From the NCBI GenBank assembly GCA_030705745.1, contig JAUZPT010000166.1:1-6643 (forward strand): DNA of 6,643 bases. Direction: 5' to 3'. A program made the position numbers and the translations under genes. The stretch comes from Bacillota bacterium. GTDB taxonomy: Bacteria > Bacillota > Bacilli > Bacillales > Cytobacillaceae. The number at the start of each line of letters is the position of its first letter. Position 1 is the stretch's first letter. This document shows positions 6,509-6,643 of this stretch, in pieces. The notes beneath the pieces were generated by a model. That model did not search any database. It was given only the letters and a program-made list of their open reading frames with translations, and was not told where the DNA came from.

Positions 6509-6643
6509 TTTTGTCCATAAGAGAGCTTCTAATAGACAATTTCCCAGCTCAGCTGCCAGGTTTTGTCCATAAGAGGACTTCTAATAGACATTTTCAACGC
6601 TCAGCTGCCAGGTTTTGTCCATAAGAAGGCTTCTAATAGACAA
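6509..6643. repeat. 52-bp tandem repeat array with internal hairpin motif, continuing past the window edge
   Basis: Units begin at 6509, 6561 and 6613, and the third is cut at 31 bases by the window end. Units 1 and 2 agree at 46 of 52 bases. Each contains TGTCCATAAGA, five variable bases (GAGCT, GGACT, AGGCT) and TCTAATAGACA. The two arms pair at 9 of 11 positions, so each unit can form a stem-loop. The rest, ending CTCAGCTGCCAGG, is also conserved, so this is not a CRISPR array. The period is not a multiple of three and stops occur, so it is non-coding. Confidence 0.9.

Noticed and set aside
6509..6643. CRISPR array
   Set aside because: The sequence between hairpins is conserved rather than unique, the repeat is imperfect with a variable loop, and no cas gene is near.

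Overview
This is an ordinary chromosomal stretch of a low-GC Gram-positive bacterium, most likely a member of the Bacillaceae. The evidence is AT-rich intergenic DNA, strong GGGAGG/GAGGTG-type ribosome binding sites, a TTG start, sigma-A-like promoters, paired bidirectional hairpin terminators, and operators resembling Bacillus Rex/Fnr and CcpA sites. Nothing in it looks like a defence system, prophage or transposon. I found no convincing undescribed system. The most interesting parts are regulatory and repetitive DNA.

Layout. Bases 1-258 hold the C-terminal end of an aldo/keto reductase on the + strand. After an AT-rich gap comes a DEAD-box RNA helicase (493-2253, +). Its Arg/Gly-rich tail contains in-frame 84-bp tandem repeats. 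A bidirectional terminator (2296-2331) separates it from a convergent alpha/beta hydrolase (2385-3254, -). A 202-bp divergent region with a 14-bp direct repeat and a 12-bp palindrome leads to a GNAT acetyltransferase (3457-3957, +). A second bidirectional terminator (4001-4033) separates that gene from a convergent DUF445 membrane protein (4036-5292, -). The next divergent region (5293-5565) carries, in order, an inverted repeat over the predicted DUF445 transcription start, a cre-like site, and a Rex/Fnr-type palindrome in front of a formate/nitrite transporter (5566-6402, +). The window ends in at least three 52-bp tandem repeats, each holding a hairpin-forming inverted repeat, which run off the right edge.

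The genes appear to be single transcription units, each bounded by terminators or divergent promoters, and do not form one pathway. The clearest regulatory story is the transporter. A near-perfect Rex palindrome over its likely transcription start, plus an upstream cre-like element, suggests control by NADH/NAD+ balance and carbon supply. That fits a channel exporting fermentation formate or handling nitrite.
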